DNA from: Desulfobacteraceae bacterium
Lineage (GTDB): Bacteria; Desulfobacterota; Desulfobacteria; Desulfobacterales; Desulfobacteraceae
Length of the DNA stretch: 33,912 nt
Reading direction: 5' to 3'
NCBI GenBank assembly: GCA_015493575.1
Contig: WGCX01000048.1
Coordinates: forward strand, 1 to 33,912
In this document: one piece after another, positions 1 through 8,284 of the stretch
Numbering within the stretch: the stretch's first letter is position 1
Layout of the letters: each line of letters begins with the position of its first letter
Notes under the pieces: generated by a model
What the model saw: only the letters and a program-made list of their open reading frames with translations
What the model was told of the DNA's origin: nothing
The model's database searches: none
Translations under genes and position numbers: made by a program

Positions 1-88
1 AAAAAAGTGAAAAAATATTACAAAATTAAATCAGGAAAACTATTACCAATACGCGCGAAATGTGAGTTATAAAAAAATAAAAATGCAA

Positions 89-3000
89 TTATTCGACAAT
101 TTTATGTATCATTTCTGAAAAATCTGTATCCAGATCCTTTAGAAACTGATCCCAGTTAAGGCCAAATTTATAAAAAGCCATTGAAGATAATTTCTTTGTT
201 ATAATTGCATTGCGATATGCATTAAGTTCCAGGGAATTTAATTTATCCATAATAACTTTTTTACCAATTTTTCTGATAAGTATTCCCGGAATATAGTGCT
301 TGAGAATTTTCCATACCAGGTTTTCATCTTTAAGAATCTCTTTAAGCTTCTTTTCAAAGACAGCCTGTAATGAATAAATATACTCACTTGTGGTTTCGGA
401 AAGCTCAAACAGCGGAACTGCGGTGTCAGAATCGTGTATTTTAATAAGCATACCGGTTTCATCCACAGAATATTTTTCCACAAGCATGATAATATCTTTT
501 ATAAGAGACCACCTTGTATCGGTGTGCTGCAGCAGCTTTTTATCATAGTCATCCTGGAAAAGAAATGCACTTAAAACTTCTGCAGTGGAGCTTGAAAACA
601 CTCCGCCCTTATTTGCCGTGAAATCCTTGATCTGTTTGATGGTCGTAGATGATGCTATACGTCTTCTTGCAGCATCGTCAAAAAATACATTTGCCCCTTC
701 TACAATAAACTTAAGCTCCTTAAAATTGCTTAGGAATTCATCAACATTTGTGTGGTTAATTGTATCTTTTACACCGCCACAGGGGATAAAGGCTTCAATA
801 TTGGCCTTTTCAAGGAATCGGCGGTTTTCAGGCTCAGTGAGAAATGTTCTGTGAAAAATAGCGCCGTCTTCCACATGGGTTCCATCAGGAAGGGTAACAT
901 TTTTTGATGTTCTTTTGACAATAAAGCCATCCTGCCCCAGTTTATCCGCGGGAAAGCTTAAAGAATTTTTTCTTGGTGAGGCATAGCGCATGAAGCAGAG
1001 TTTCATTAACTCTTTTTTGTCGAGCCCGTCAGGGTCAAACAGTACAGAACCTCCATCAATGACAATGCAGATTTTCCCTTTATAGCACTGGATCTGATTT
1101 GATCCAAGGTCGCCATCCGGACCTCCGGTCATCATGAGATTTAAGTCTTCTTCCTTTGTTTTGTAATGGGCAATCATGGTTCTGAAGGAGTTCATCACAC
1201 TTGTTGTGGTCATGCCGCTTATTTCTATTTTACCGCCAATGATATCGTATATTTCATCCATATCCTTTGTTATCATAACGGATTTTCCGTTTATCTGGAG
1301 ATCGGTGCCCTGCTTCCCTGCATCAAGCAGCCCGAAAACATCCCCGTTTTCAAGCAGGCCGTAGGTGTCATGGGGAATACCAAAACTCTTACCTGTTGTA
1401 ATGGTTCTCCAGTATTTATACCCGAGATCCCTTGCCCTGTATGCGACAGCATCCATTAAAGGAGCTGTACCTTCGTCGGGACCGAAAAAGATCATTTCAG
1501 GTTTTCCGTAGTAATCCACAATGGAATCGTCAGCCAGCATAAGATTCATTATGCCTTCGGTGTAATCAAACAGGGCTTCTTTACTGTAAACGCCACCTCC
1601 GTATGTGGCATGGGGAACAACAACACCCTTGGAACCACTTTCACAAATATCCTTGTGTTTCAGTCTCTGGGCCCTTGCACCAAGGGCATAATTTAATGAT
1701 ACTGCATGATCCAGTTCAAATGAATGGTTGGATGGTGTAATCCGGATCATCCTTAATCCGCCCCTTGCTATATCGCTGGCCCTTAAATGTGTTCCGCAGA
1801 TATAATGACCGTTAACCAGGAAAATCCCGAAAACAGGCTTGTCAAACACAAGCGGGTCAAGAATACGATTATCGAACCGGAATGCATATGACCTTTTTTC
1901 AGGTTTGTAAAAATTGGTTTTCAAAGTGCAGGAGACAATTTTAAACATAAAATGAAAAATATCATAGCCATGGGAAAAATCCATGAATCTTACGGCAATA
2001 ATTTTGTCAAATTCCTTGAATTTTGCTTCTATTTCCTTTTCATCAGGCCTGTTGCTTAACGCAGGATTAAATTTTCTGTCAAAAAGTTCAAAAAGAAATT
2101 TAATCAGGTCAGGATTTTCCTTTACAGCCTCAAGTATCAGTTTAAAGGTATAGGTTGATTTTGTTGATTCATAGATTCTTCCTGCAAATGCAGCTTTGTG
2201 GTCTTTGTTTGCAAGACTTTCCATGATTTCCCTGTCTGTTTTATTCTCCCTTTCCTGAAAAACAAACATATGAACAAAATCAATTGCATTGCCTGCAAAA
2301 AGCATCTCTTTAAAATTCAATTTTCCCTGTTCGTAGAGTTTTGTGACACTGCTTACCCCAAAGGAAAGATATGCACACATATCATCGATAATGGCGGATT
2401 CTTTTTTTCTGGTAAGCTCTTTATCAACATATAATGAACATACCGAAGAAGGGACAGAGGAATTGGTAATATAAGGTTCCCAGTAAGCGCGATTTAAAAT
2501 AAGGCCGTGGTCGGAAAACAGTTTTCGTAAAATCGGCAGTTGAGGCAGTGCAAAATCACTGTTAAAAAGCAATCTTGTCTCGCCGGTTTCAGGAAGATTA
2601 AACACTTCAATGAGCGGGGTTATGGATTCTTTCATATTTTCCATAAAATTTTCATAACGCTGCCTGGTCGGTTTTGGAGTGATGGAATAATCCCCTGCAA
2701 GGCTGAACAAAAATCTTGATTTATCAAAATCTTCTCTTTTGTAATCCTTTACCGTTTCAGATCTGAATATATATGTATAATAATTATTCTCCGGGGAGAA
2801 GTAATATTCACGCCTGTGCCCGGTAAGTAAAGGCTGGAGCGTTTTTTCCATGTCATCACGGGTTTCCTGTGTTGCAATTCTCATCCTCTGTATCTGGGAG
2901 CCCTGCTCAAAATCAAAACCGATATTACCGATTTTGCCCTGGAGTACGACATTACCACCCTGATACTTCATACTCGCTGCAATTGATGCAAGGATATTTT

Positions 3001-3226
3001 TTAGAGATTCTTTTGTTATGGTTTTAAAAAAATAATCAGGGAGTCCCAGTTTATCCAGGAGAATACCGGCTGCCATATTAATACAGTTGGCAGTTAAAAG
3101 CCCTTCTGTTGAGAGATCTATAACAGCTTCATATAAAATTTTTGAATCAAGATTGACACTCAGGGCTCTGTTAATTATATAAGTACCCTGCGAAACATGG
3201 CCGGTTTGGTTAAGATCATTTTCCAT
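89..3226 (-). CDS. NAD-specific glutamate dehydrogenase, large (115-kDa GDH2-like class)
   Basis: Predicted to deaminate glutamate oxidatively to 2-oxoglutarate and ammonia in the cytoplasm. Numbering residues from the ATG at 3232, a ~450-residue N-terminal regulatory/oligomerisation part precedes the catalytic core. The core shows GGLRMIRITPS (491-501), ESGSKGVVVPH with the likely catalytic Lys535, FGPDEGT (583-589) and the dinucleotide-binding GGPDGDLGSNQI (703-714). The length of about 1045 residues fits the yeast GDH2-type class, not the 450-residue hexameric or 1600-residue 180-kDa classes. I prefer the ATG at 3226 because the AAGGAG ribosome site is 8 nt from it but only 2 nt from the ATG at 3232. 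The gene is divergent from the sigma-54 activator gene, and the shared 228-nt gap holds a 17-bp palindrome. It may recycle glutamate formed by the aminotransferase of the nearby putrescine pathway (inference). I see no clear terminator in bases 1-88. Confidence 0.93.
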   Translation of the reverse strand: MENDLNQTGHVSQGTYIINRALSVNLDSKILYEAVIDLSTEGLLTANCINMAAGILLDKLGLPDYFFKTITKESLKNILASIAASMKYQGGNVVLQGKIGNIGFDFEQGSQIQRMRIATQETRDDMEKTLQPLLTGHRREYYFSPENNYYTYIFRSETVKDYKREDFDKSRFLFSLAGDYSITPKPTRQRYENFMENMKESITPLIEVFNLPETGETRLLFNSDFALPQLPILRKLFSDHGLILNRAYWEPYITNSSVPSSVCSLYVDKELTRKKESAIIDDMCAYLSFGVSSVTKLYEQGKLNFKEMLFAGNAIDFVHMFVFQERENKTDREIMESLANKDHKAAFAGRIYESTKSTYTFKLILEAVKENPDLIKFLFELFDRKFNPALSNRPDEKEIEAKFKEFDKIIAVRFMDFSHGYDIFHFMFKIVSCTLKTNFYKPEKRSYAFRFDNRILDPLVFDKPVFGIFLVNGHYICGTHLRASDIARGGLRMIRITPSNHSFELDHAVSLNYALGARAQRLKHKDICESGSKGVVVPHATYGGGVYSKEALFDYTEGIMNLMLADDSIVDYYGKPEMIFFGPDEGTAPLMDAVAYRARDLGYKYWRTITTGKSFGIPHDTYGLLENGDVFGLLDAGKQGTDLQINGKSVMITKDMDEIYDIIGGKIEISGMTTTSVMNSFRTMIAHYKTKEEDLNLMMTGGPDGDLGSNQIQCYKGKICIVIDGGSVLFDPDGLDKKELMKLCFMRYASPRKNSLSFPADKLGQDGFIVKRTSKNVTLPDGTHVEDGAIFHRTFLTEPENRRFLEKANIEAFIPCGGVKDTINHTNVDEFLSNFKELKFIVEGANVFFDDAARRRIASSTTIKQIKDFTANKGGVFSSSTAEVLSAFLFQDDYDKKLLQHTDTRWSLIKDIIMLVEKYSVDETGMLIKIHDSDTAVPLFELSETTSEYIYSLQAVFEKKLKEILKDENLVWKILKHYIPGILIRKIGKKVIMDKLNSLELNAYRNAIITKKLSSMAFYKFGLNWDQFLKDLDTDFSEMIHKIVE

Positions 3227-3317
3227 TGTCATTGCTCCTTGTTTTTAAGAACTAACTATTATTGTCTGTCACCAGCAATTATAAGTCAAATATTTGCATA
3301 TTATTATTACTTATCAT

Positions 3318-3345
3318 TTGACATATCAACTCATTTTTATATGAC
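3318..3345 (+). promoter_or_regulatory. Candidate sigma-70 promoter for the sigma-54 activator gene
   Basis: A perfect -35 hexamer TTGACA (3318-3323) is followed after 16 nt by TATGAC (3340-3345), a 4/6 match to the -10 box. It lies about 110 nt upstream of the activator ATG and upstream of the 3393-3431 palindrome, so a repressor or the activator bound there could act on elongation or on this promoter. In this AT-rich gap the -10 match is not strong. I found no GG-N10-GC sigma-54 signature on either strand of the gap. Confidence 0.3.
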
Positions 3346-3392
3346 GGCTATTATATTTTTTTCTTCTTGATCATTTTATAACATCCTTTTAT

Positions 3393-3431
3393 GTTATGCC
3401 GTAATGCATATTTAATGCATTACGGCATAAC
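3393..3431. promoter_or_regulatory. Perfect 17-bp inverted repeat between gdh and the sigma-54 activator gene
   Basis: The left arm GTTATGCCGTAATGCAT (3393-3409) and right arm ATGCATTACGGCATAAC (3415-3431) are exact reverse complements around a 5-nt ATTTA spacer. It ends 23 nt before the activator ATG (3455) and lies 160 nt from the gdh start. It could be an operator for autogenous control by the Fis-type HTH of the activator, or an mRNA hairpin in the activator leader. TTATGC/GCATAA half-sites also occur in the palindrome at 5265-5288, which favours a protein-binding site. There is no U-tract, so a simple terminator is unlikely. Confidence 0.6.
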
Positions 3432-3454
3432 ACTCAAAAAAGGAAAGATATACC

Positions 3455-5251
3455 ATGCTTTCAGAACCACTGCACCTCCACCCTGCCATGATAAAAGATA
3501 ACAGTGTTAAGCTTGACTGGAAAAAATTCAGCAAGGCATTTCTTGATGCCACACCCGATGGAATCGCCGTACTGGATCTTAATTTAAAAACAATTATTTC
3601 AAATATAATAGCCCAGGAAGCTCTCAGCCTTTTTCCCGGCACTCTCCTTAAATCAACTCTTCCGGAGTTGTCAGATAAAGCGGAAAAAGTACTTGGAAAA
3701 CTGCAGGCAGAAAGCACCATTTTGTCAAAGCAGGAAAACTCACATTTTTCAGTAATTTTAAGTCCTATTATGCTTGGGGGAAACCCTTTGGGACTTCTCT
3801 GTATTTTTCGGGATATTACCGCATTTGAAAGTATTAAAGACAGCTTGATTTCCTATCAGGACCTTTCCATTGAACTTGATACGGTTATAACTTCAAGCAA
3901 TGACGGATTGTGGATCTGTGACGGAGAGGGAAATGTACTGAGAATGAATCCTGCATCGGAACGTTTAAACTGCATAAAGGCATCTGATATTGTAGGAAAA
4001 AATATGCAGGAGCTGATAGATTCCGGGCTTATTGATAAATCTGTAACTCTGAAAGTAATTAAATCCCGTAAAAAGGAAAGTATTTTCCAGAAGGTAAAGA
4101 CTGGAAAAAAGCTGTTTCTAACGGCAAATCCGGTGTTTGACAAAGATGGACGTCTTTTCAGAGTGGTTGTCAATGAAAGGGATATTACTGAAATCGAAAA
4201 CCTGAAACAAAGGGTTGAAGATCAGGAGGCCTTAAAGGATCAATATAAAAGAGATCTGTTGGAAATGCAGATAGAAGAGAGTGAATCAAAAAAAATTATC
4301 TGCAAAAGTTCCAATTATAAGTTAATTCTTGAAAAAGCAATTAAGCTTGCCAAAGTAGATTCAACGGTGCTCATCCTTGGTGAATCAGGAACCGGTAAAG
4401 GGGTAATTGCCGATTTGATCCATAAATATTCTTCACGTGCTGACAAGCCGATGATCAAATTAAACTGCGGAACAATTCCTGAATCCCTTGTTGAAAGCGA
4501 ATTGTTCGGGTATGAAAAAGGTGCATTCACAGGGGCTGGCAAAACAGGAAAACCAGGCAGGTTTGAAATGGCGGATAACGGCATAATTTTTCTTGATGAA
4601 ATCGGAGAACTGCCCCTGTCATCCCAGGTAAAATTGTTAAGATTCCTTGAAGACGGTAAAATTATCCGTGTGGGCGGGACTAAAAGTAAAACCATTGACA
4701 CCAGAGTCATTGCGGCCACAAACAGGGATATAAAAAATATGCTTGTAAAAAGAACTTTCCGCAAGGATCTCTACTACAGACTCAATGTGGTTCCGCTTAC
4801 AATCCCTCCTCTAAGGGAACGTAAAGAATGTATTCTTCCTCTCATAGCCCATTACCTCGACTATTTCTGTGATAAATATAAAAAGAAACGAAACCTGCGT
4901 TTGAAAAAGAAAGCCATTGACGCCCTTTTTTTATATACCTATCCCGGAAACGTCAGGGAATTGATTAATATCTGCGAACGTCTTGTTGTAATGCATACCA
5001 GGGGCGATATTTCCCATAAAGATTTACCACAGAGTGTTATTGCCGGAAAATACATTTCAGATATGGATAATTCAGCAATGTCAGCAATATGGGACAGCGG
5101 GCTTACACTTCGCCAAATGCTTGAAAAAGTGGAGAAAAAAGCTGTTGATCATGCATTTAAAAAGTATAAGACCCAGGCGGAAGCGGCAAAGGCACTGGGA
5201 CTTAACCAATCGACCATTGCAAGAAAATTAAAAAAATACGCACTGGGATAG
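3455..5251 (+). CDS. PAS-PAS sigma-54-dependent transcriptional activator (enhancer-binding protein)
   Basis: This 598-residue protein has two N-terminal PAS-like sensor regions (about 20-125 and 140-245), a short coiled-coil linker (about 248-280), an AAA+ sigma-54 interaction domain and a C-terminal Fis-type helix-turn-helix (about 565-595). The AAA+ domain has Walker A GESGTGKG (309-316), the sigma-54 contact loop GAFTGA (356-361) and Walker B GIIFLDEIGE (376-385), so it should be a competent activator. There is no receiver domain, so it probably senses a ligand or redox cue through PAS rather than a kinase. AGGAAAG precedes the ATG by 7 nt. It lies directly upstream of a sigma-54 promoter and the agmatine/putrescine genes, which are its most likely targets (inference). 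The inducer is not evident from sequence. Confidence 0.92.
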   Translation: MLSEPLHLHPAMIKDNSVKLDWKKFSKAFLDATPDGIAVLDLNLKTIISNIIAQEALSLFPGTLLKSTLPELSDKAEKVLGKLQAESTILSKQENSHFSVILSPIMLGGNPLGLLCIFRDITAFESIKDSLISYQDLSIELDTVITSSNDGLWICDGEGNVLRMNPASERLNCIKASDIVGKNMQELIDSGLIDKSVTLKVIKSRKKESIFQKVKTGKKLFLTANPVFDKDGRLFRVVVNERDITEIENLKQRVEDQEALKDQYKRDLLEMQIEESESKKIICKSSNYKLILEKAIKLAKVDSTVLILGESGTGKGVIADLIHKYSSRADKPMIKLNCGTIPESLVESELFGYEKGAFTGAGKTGKPGRFEMADNGIIFLDEIGELPLSSQVKLLRFLEDGKIIRVGGTKSKTIDTRVIAATNRDIKNMLVKRTFRKDLYYRLNVVPLTIPPLRERKECILPLIAHYLDYFCDKYKKKRNLRLKKKAIDALFLYTYPGNVRELINICERLVVMHTRGDISHKDLPQSVIAGKYISDMDNSAMSAIWDSGLTLRQMLEKVEKKAVDHAFKKYKTQAEAAKALGLNQSTIARKLKKYALG

Positions 5252-5264
5252 TATAGTTCTATTT

Positions 5265-5288
5265 AATTTATGCACAGCTGCATAAATT
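5265..5288. promoter_or_regulatory. 10-bp inverted repeat; possible activator-binding site or terminator
   Basis: The arms AATTTATGCA (5265-5274) and TGCATAAATT (5279-5288) are perfect complements around CAGC. It starts 14 nt after the activator stop codon, so it could terminate that transcript, but the following bases are only weakly T-rich. It is also about 190 bp upstream of the -24/-12 promoter, a normal distance for an enhancer site, and shares TTATGC/GCATAA half-sites with the 3393-3431 palindrome. I slightly favour an upstream activating sequence. Confidence 0.45.
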
Positions 5289-5461
5289 GGTTTGTTATTC
5301 TAAGATTTCTCAATATCTTAATACAGATTTTTGAATACAATACAGATGACGGTATAGGACAGCAATAGAACCTGTATCAAGGGTAGAATCTGATTCCGCC
5401 CCTGTAGCGTAGATATAGATTCCATAAAAATTGAAATCTTGCTTATTTTATTACACTGATA

Positions 5462-5478
5462 TGGGCACATCTTTTGCT
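5462..5478 (+). promoter_or_regulatory. Sigma-54 (-24/-12) promoter of the agmatine/putrescine operon
   Basis: The sequence TGGGCACATCTTTTGCT has GG at 5464-5465 and GC at 5476-5477 with exactly 10 nt between them, matching the strict -24/-12 rule and nearly the whole consensus TGGCAC-N5-TTGC. Transcription would start near 5489, leaving a leader of about 215 nt before aguB. The gene immediately upstream encodes a sigma-54 activator, which strongly supports function. It is the only well-matched sigma-54 site I found in the gaps I scanned. Confidence 0.8.
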
Positions 5479-5488
5479 TATGTTAAAA

Positions 5489-5703
5489 GCTGTAAGCCAA
5501 AATTTCTTTAGAAAACGACTTTACATTTTGAAAGCTGATTCATCCTGTACGGCAGCAAAGGCAGCGATAGATCTGTCGGCAGAGATTAAAAAATATTTTA
5601 AAACTTGATGGCCTCGTAAAAAGTAGAAAATGCTAAGAGGCCGATCTGCTTTTGCCCAGGTTTACCTCTTGGGCTTTCATATGAAATATAGGAGTGAATT
5701 TTC
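5489..5703 (+). other. Predicted 5' leader of the agu operon with hairpins and a coupled mini-ORF
   Basis: This is the stretch between the inferred sigma-54 start point and aguB. It contains a GGCCTC/GAGGCC hairpin (5610-5642) and a GCCCA/TGGGC hairpin (5654-5674) just before the AGGAG ribosome site (about 9 nt upstream of the aguB ATG). A 25-codon ORF (ATG 5630, TGA 5705-5707) runs through both and overlaps the aguB start codon as ATGA. It has only a poor ribosome site of its own. These could give post-transcriptional control, but none matches a riboswitch class that I recognise. Confidence 0.35.
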
Positions 5704-6582
5704 ATGAATAAAATAATCGTTGCCGCAACCCAGATGAAATGCAGCACTGATATTGATGAAAATATAGATAATGCTGAAAGACTGGTGAAAGAAGCTGCAT
5801 CACAAGGGGCGAAAATTATTTTACTTCAGGAGTTGTTTGAAACTTTTTATTTTTGTCAAATGGAAAAAACTGAATATTTTTTATTTGCCACAGAACTGGA
5901 GAATAACCTGGCGGTGCAGCACTTTGCGACAATTGCTAAAAAACTGAAGGTTGTTATTCCCGTCAGTTTTTTTGAACGGAAAAATAATGCCCATTATAAT
6001 ACAGTTGCAGTTATCGATGCAGACGGATCTATTCTGGGCACTTACCGGAAAACTCATATACCGGATGGGCCTGGGTATGAAGAAAAATTTTATTTTAACC
6101 CGGGAGATACTGGTTTCTGTGTTTGGAAAACCCGTTTTGCAACTATTGGTGTTGGTATCTGCTGGGACCAGTGGTTTCCTGAATGTGCTCGCTGTATGGC
6201 ACTTATGGGAGCAGAAATCTTATTTTATCCCACTGCAATTGGTACGGAACCACAGAACCCGGACTATGATTCCAGACAACACTGGCGGAGGTGTATTCAG
6301 GGGCATTCTGCTGCAAACATGATGCCTGTTGTTGTCTCAAACCGCACAGGCATAGAAAAAATTGATAATTCCGAAATTACTTTTTATGGATCTTCCTTTA
6401 TTACTGATAATAAAGGAAAAATTATTGCAGAAGCTGATAAATTATCAGAAAGTGTACTATTATCAAAATTAGATCTTGACTTACAAAAAAAAGAGAGGGT
6501 CAATTGGGGTATTTTCAGGGACAGACGGCCTGAAAGATATGCACCTATTTTAACCTGTGACGGTGTGAAGCATTCACTATAG
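5704..6582 (+). CDS. aguB: N-carbamoylputrescine amidase
   Basis: A nitrilase-superfamily C-N hydrolase of 292 residues, the usual length for AguB. It would hydrolyse N-carbamoylputrescine to putrescine, CO2 and ammonia in the cytoplasm. The catalytic triad is visible as Glu43 (LLQELFE), Lys116 (YRKTHIPDGPGY) and Cys153 (VGICWDQWFPE). The YRKTHIPDGPGYEEKFYF segment and the CWDQWFPE motif are typical of AguB rather than of general nitrilases or beta-ureidopropionase. An AGGAG box lies 9 nt before the ATG. It is the first gene after the sigma-54 promoter. Its substrate would come from AguA, encoded 3.5 kb downstream in the same direction. The separation of aguB and aguA by two other genes is a less common order. 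Confidence 0.95.
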   Translation: MNKIIVAATQMKCSTDIDENIDNAERLVKEAASQGAKIILLQELFETFYFCQMEKTEYFLFATELENNLAVQHFATIAKKLKVVIPVSFFERKNNAHYNTVAVIDADGSILGTYRKTHIPDGPGYEEKFYFNPGDTGFCVWKTRFATIGVGICWDQWFPECARCMALMGAEILFYPTAIGTEPQNPDYDSRQHWRRCIQGHSAANMMPVVVSNRTGIEKIDNSEITFYGSSFITDNKGKIIAEADKLSESVLLSKLDLDLQKKERVNWGIFRDRRPERYAPILTCDGVKHSL

Positions 6583-6592
6583 ACTTTCATAT

Positions 6593-6672
6593 AGATAATT
6601 TCGCTGCGTTATCAGTCGCCGGCGTAAAGCAGATAAGCAGTCCTGCTTCTAACCTTGTGAAATTATTTATCT
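6593..6672. repeat. Imperfect 80-nt palindrome in the aguB-patA gap
   Basis: AGATAATTTC (6593-6602) pairs imperfectly with GAAATTATTTATCT (6659-6672). A shorter AAGCAG/CTGCTT fold lies inside. The element fills most of the 140-nt gap between two co-directional genes. It may be a REP-like dispersed element or an mRNA processing/stability hairpin that adjusts aguB versus patA levels. I have only one copy of this type in the window. Confidence 0.45.
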
Positions 6673-6722
6673 AAAAAACCATAAGTCACGTCATATAAAA
6701 CTGATTATAAGGAGATTTTACA

Positions 6723-8066
6723 ATGGGCAGAGATATTCAAACGGCCTTATCAGAGACAAAACGTATGTTTGAAATTATAACCGCACCTGAAGTTTCCCTT
6801 GAAACAAGGAAAAAAATTGCAAGGGAAACTACTGAGAATTTTGCCAATAATATTAATAAAGGTTTCTTAGAATATCGTAAATCAGTAACGGAATCAGGTG
6901 AATTTGCCGTTACGGAATGGTCAGGACAGGGATCGATATTAAAGGATGCTCTGGACAGGGAGTTTATTGATGCACTTGGAGGGTTTGGTATATATTCTCC
7001 CGGCATCAGGCATCCTAAGATAGTTGCAGCAGTTAAGGCTCAACTGGATAGAAGCCCTCAATACAGCCAGGAAATGCTTGATCCTCTCCGTGCTCACTTA
7101 ATGAAGGTGCTTTCCATGCTGACTCCCGGAGAGATTCAGTATGGTTTTTTCATTAACAGTGGAACTGAAGCCGTGGAGGGAGCCATGAAACTTGCCAAAC
7201 TTTATACTGGTAAGTCGGGTTTTATTTCCATGTTAAAGTCTTTTCACGGAAAAACACTTGGGGCACTGTCATTAATGGGGAAATCGGTTTTCAGAAAACC
7301 TCTGCTGCCGCTTTTAGAAGGTGTAAGACATGTTCCTTTTGGGGATTATAAGGCGGTTGAAGATGCTCTTAAAGCAGCTCAACAGGTTGGAGACGGAATC
7401 GCCGCCGTTGTTGCTGAACCAATTCAGGGAGAAGCCGGTGCAATCGTACCTCCTGATGATTTCTGGCCTAACATTCGTAAAATATGTGATCGTTATGGAG
7501 TACTTCTTATAGCAGATGAGGTTCAAACAGGCTTTGGCAGAACAGGTAAAATATTTGGTGTGGATCATTGGGATGTAGCACCCGATATCATGTGCCTTGG
7601 TAAAGCTCTCGGAGGCGGAGTGATGCCTATGTCTGCATTTATTTCAACGCCAAAAATATGGAAGTGCATGGAACCTAATCCATTTATACATACATCTACT
7701 ACTGGTGGGAACCCTCTTGCATGTGCAGCTGCACTGGCTCATATTAACGTTATGCTGGAAGAAGACCTGCCTGGCCAGGCTGCTGAAAAAGGAGCATATA
7801 TTTTGTCAAAACTTGAAGAATTAAAGTCTAACTATCCGAAGATCCTTGCCTTCACACATGGTAAAGGACTTTTGATTGGAATGGAATTCTTTTCAGATGA
7901 AATTGGTTATAAAGTTGCATCAGGGCTTTTCAGTCGCAGAGTTCTAACTGCAGGCACTCTCAACAATTCCAAAAATATTCGTATAGAACCTGCTCTTAAT
8001 GTTTCTTATGAAATAATAAATGAAATCCTGAATCGTCTTGAGGACACATTTAAAAGCATAAATTAA
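6723..8066 (+). CDS. patA: Putrescine aminotransferase, PatA/YgjG-like (class III, PLP)
   Basis: Predicted to transfer the amino group of putrescine to 2-oxoglutarate, giving 4-aminobutyraldehyde (which cyclises to 1-pyrroline) and glutamate. The 447-residue protein resembles E. coli PatA along its length by eye, including GFLEYRKSVT (47-56), FFINSGTEAVE (142-152), AEPIQGE (231-237), LIADEVQTGFGRTGK (262-276, cofactor-binding Asp265) and DIMCLGKALGGGVMP with the likely Schiff-base Lys294. RVLTAGTLNNSKNIRIEP near the C terminus also matches PatA. AAGGAG sits 8 nt from the ATG. Position between aguB and the AOR gene supports putrescine as substrate rather than ornithine or GABA, though cadaverine could be used too. 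Confidence 0.9.
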   Translation: MGRDIQTALSETKRMFEIITAPEVSLETRKKIARETTENFANNINKGFLEYRKSVTESGEFAVTEWSGQGSILKDALDREFIDALGGFGIYSPGIRHPKIVAAVKAQLDRSPQYSQEMLDPLRAHLMKVLSMLTPGEIQYGFFINSGTEAVEGAMKLAKLYTGKSGFISMLKSFHGKTLGALSLMGKSVFRKPLLPLLEGVRHVPFGDYKAVEDALKAAQQVGDGIAAVVAEPIQGEAGAIVPPDDFWPNIRKICDRYGVLLIADEVQTGFGRTGKIFGVDHWDVAPDIMCLGKALGGGVMPMSAFISTPKIWKCMEPNPFIHTSTTGGNPLACAAALAHINVMLEEDLPGQAAEKGAYILSKLEELKSNYPKILAFTHGKGLLIGMEFFSDEIGYKVASGLFSRRVLTAGTLNNSKNIRIEPALNVSYEIINEILNRLEDTFKSIN

Positions 8067-8094
8067 ATAAATTGTAACCGTTCACATCGCAAAC

Positions 8095-8204
8095 TGTAAG
8101 CGTTTACAGGGTGCTGCAGATGCAAGGTGGCGGGCAGGCAGACGTACTAATGTACTTCAAGTGCCCGCCAACGCTGCAGGTGCAGTGCCCTGTGAACGCT
8201 TACA
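8095..8204. repeat. 110-nt imperfect palindrome between patA and the AOR gene
   Basis: The outer arms (TGTAAGCGTTTACAGGG at 8095-8111 and CCCTGTGAACGCTTACA at 8188-8204) continue inward through TGCTGCA/TGCAGTG. An inner GGCGGGCA/TGCCCGCC stem follows, and the centre is GTAC-TAAT-GTAC. Nearly the whole 180-nt spacer after patA folds back on itself. This looks like a REP/BIME-type element. In the transcript it would be a very stable hairpin that could protect upstream mRNA or reduce read-through to the AOR gene. There is no T-tract on either side. Confidence 0.65.
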
Positions 8205-8284
8205 ATGAATTATTTTGCTCCTGAAAAGGGGCTCAATTATGTTTCATGCCATGCAGAAGGCTGCTGGTAAAACAGGAGGTGTTT

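Noticed and set aside
5480-5608. 42-codon ORF with a plausible amino-acid composition after the activator gene
   Set aside because: Its ATG lies between the -12 box and the predicted start point of the sigma-54 promoter, so the main transcript would not contain it; no ribosome site and no recognised family.
8246-8284. Upstream in-frame ATG of the AOR gene
   Set aside because: It would add 13 residues not typical of AORs and would include the AGGAGGT ribosome site within the coding sequence; ATG 8285 is preferred.
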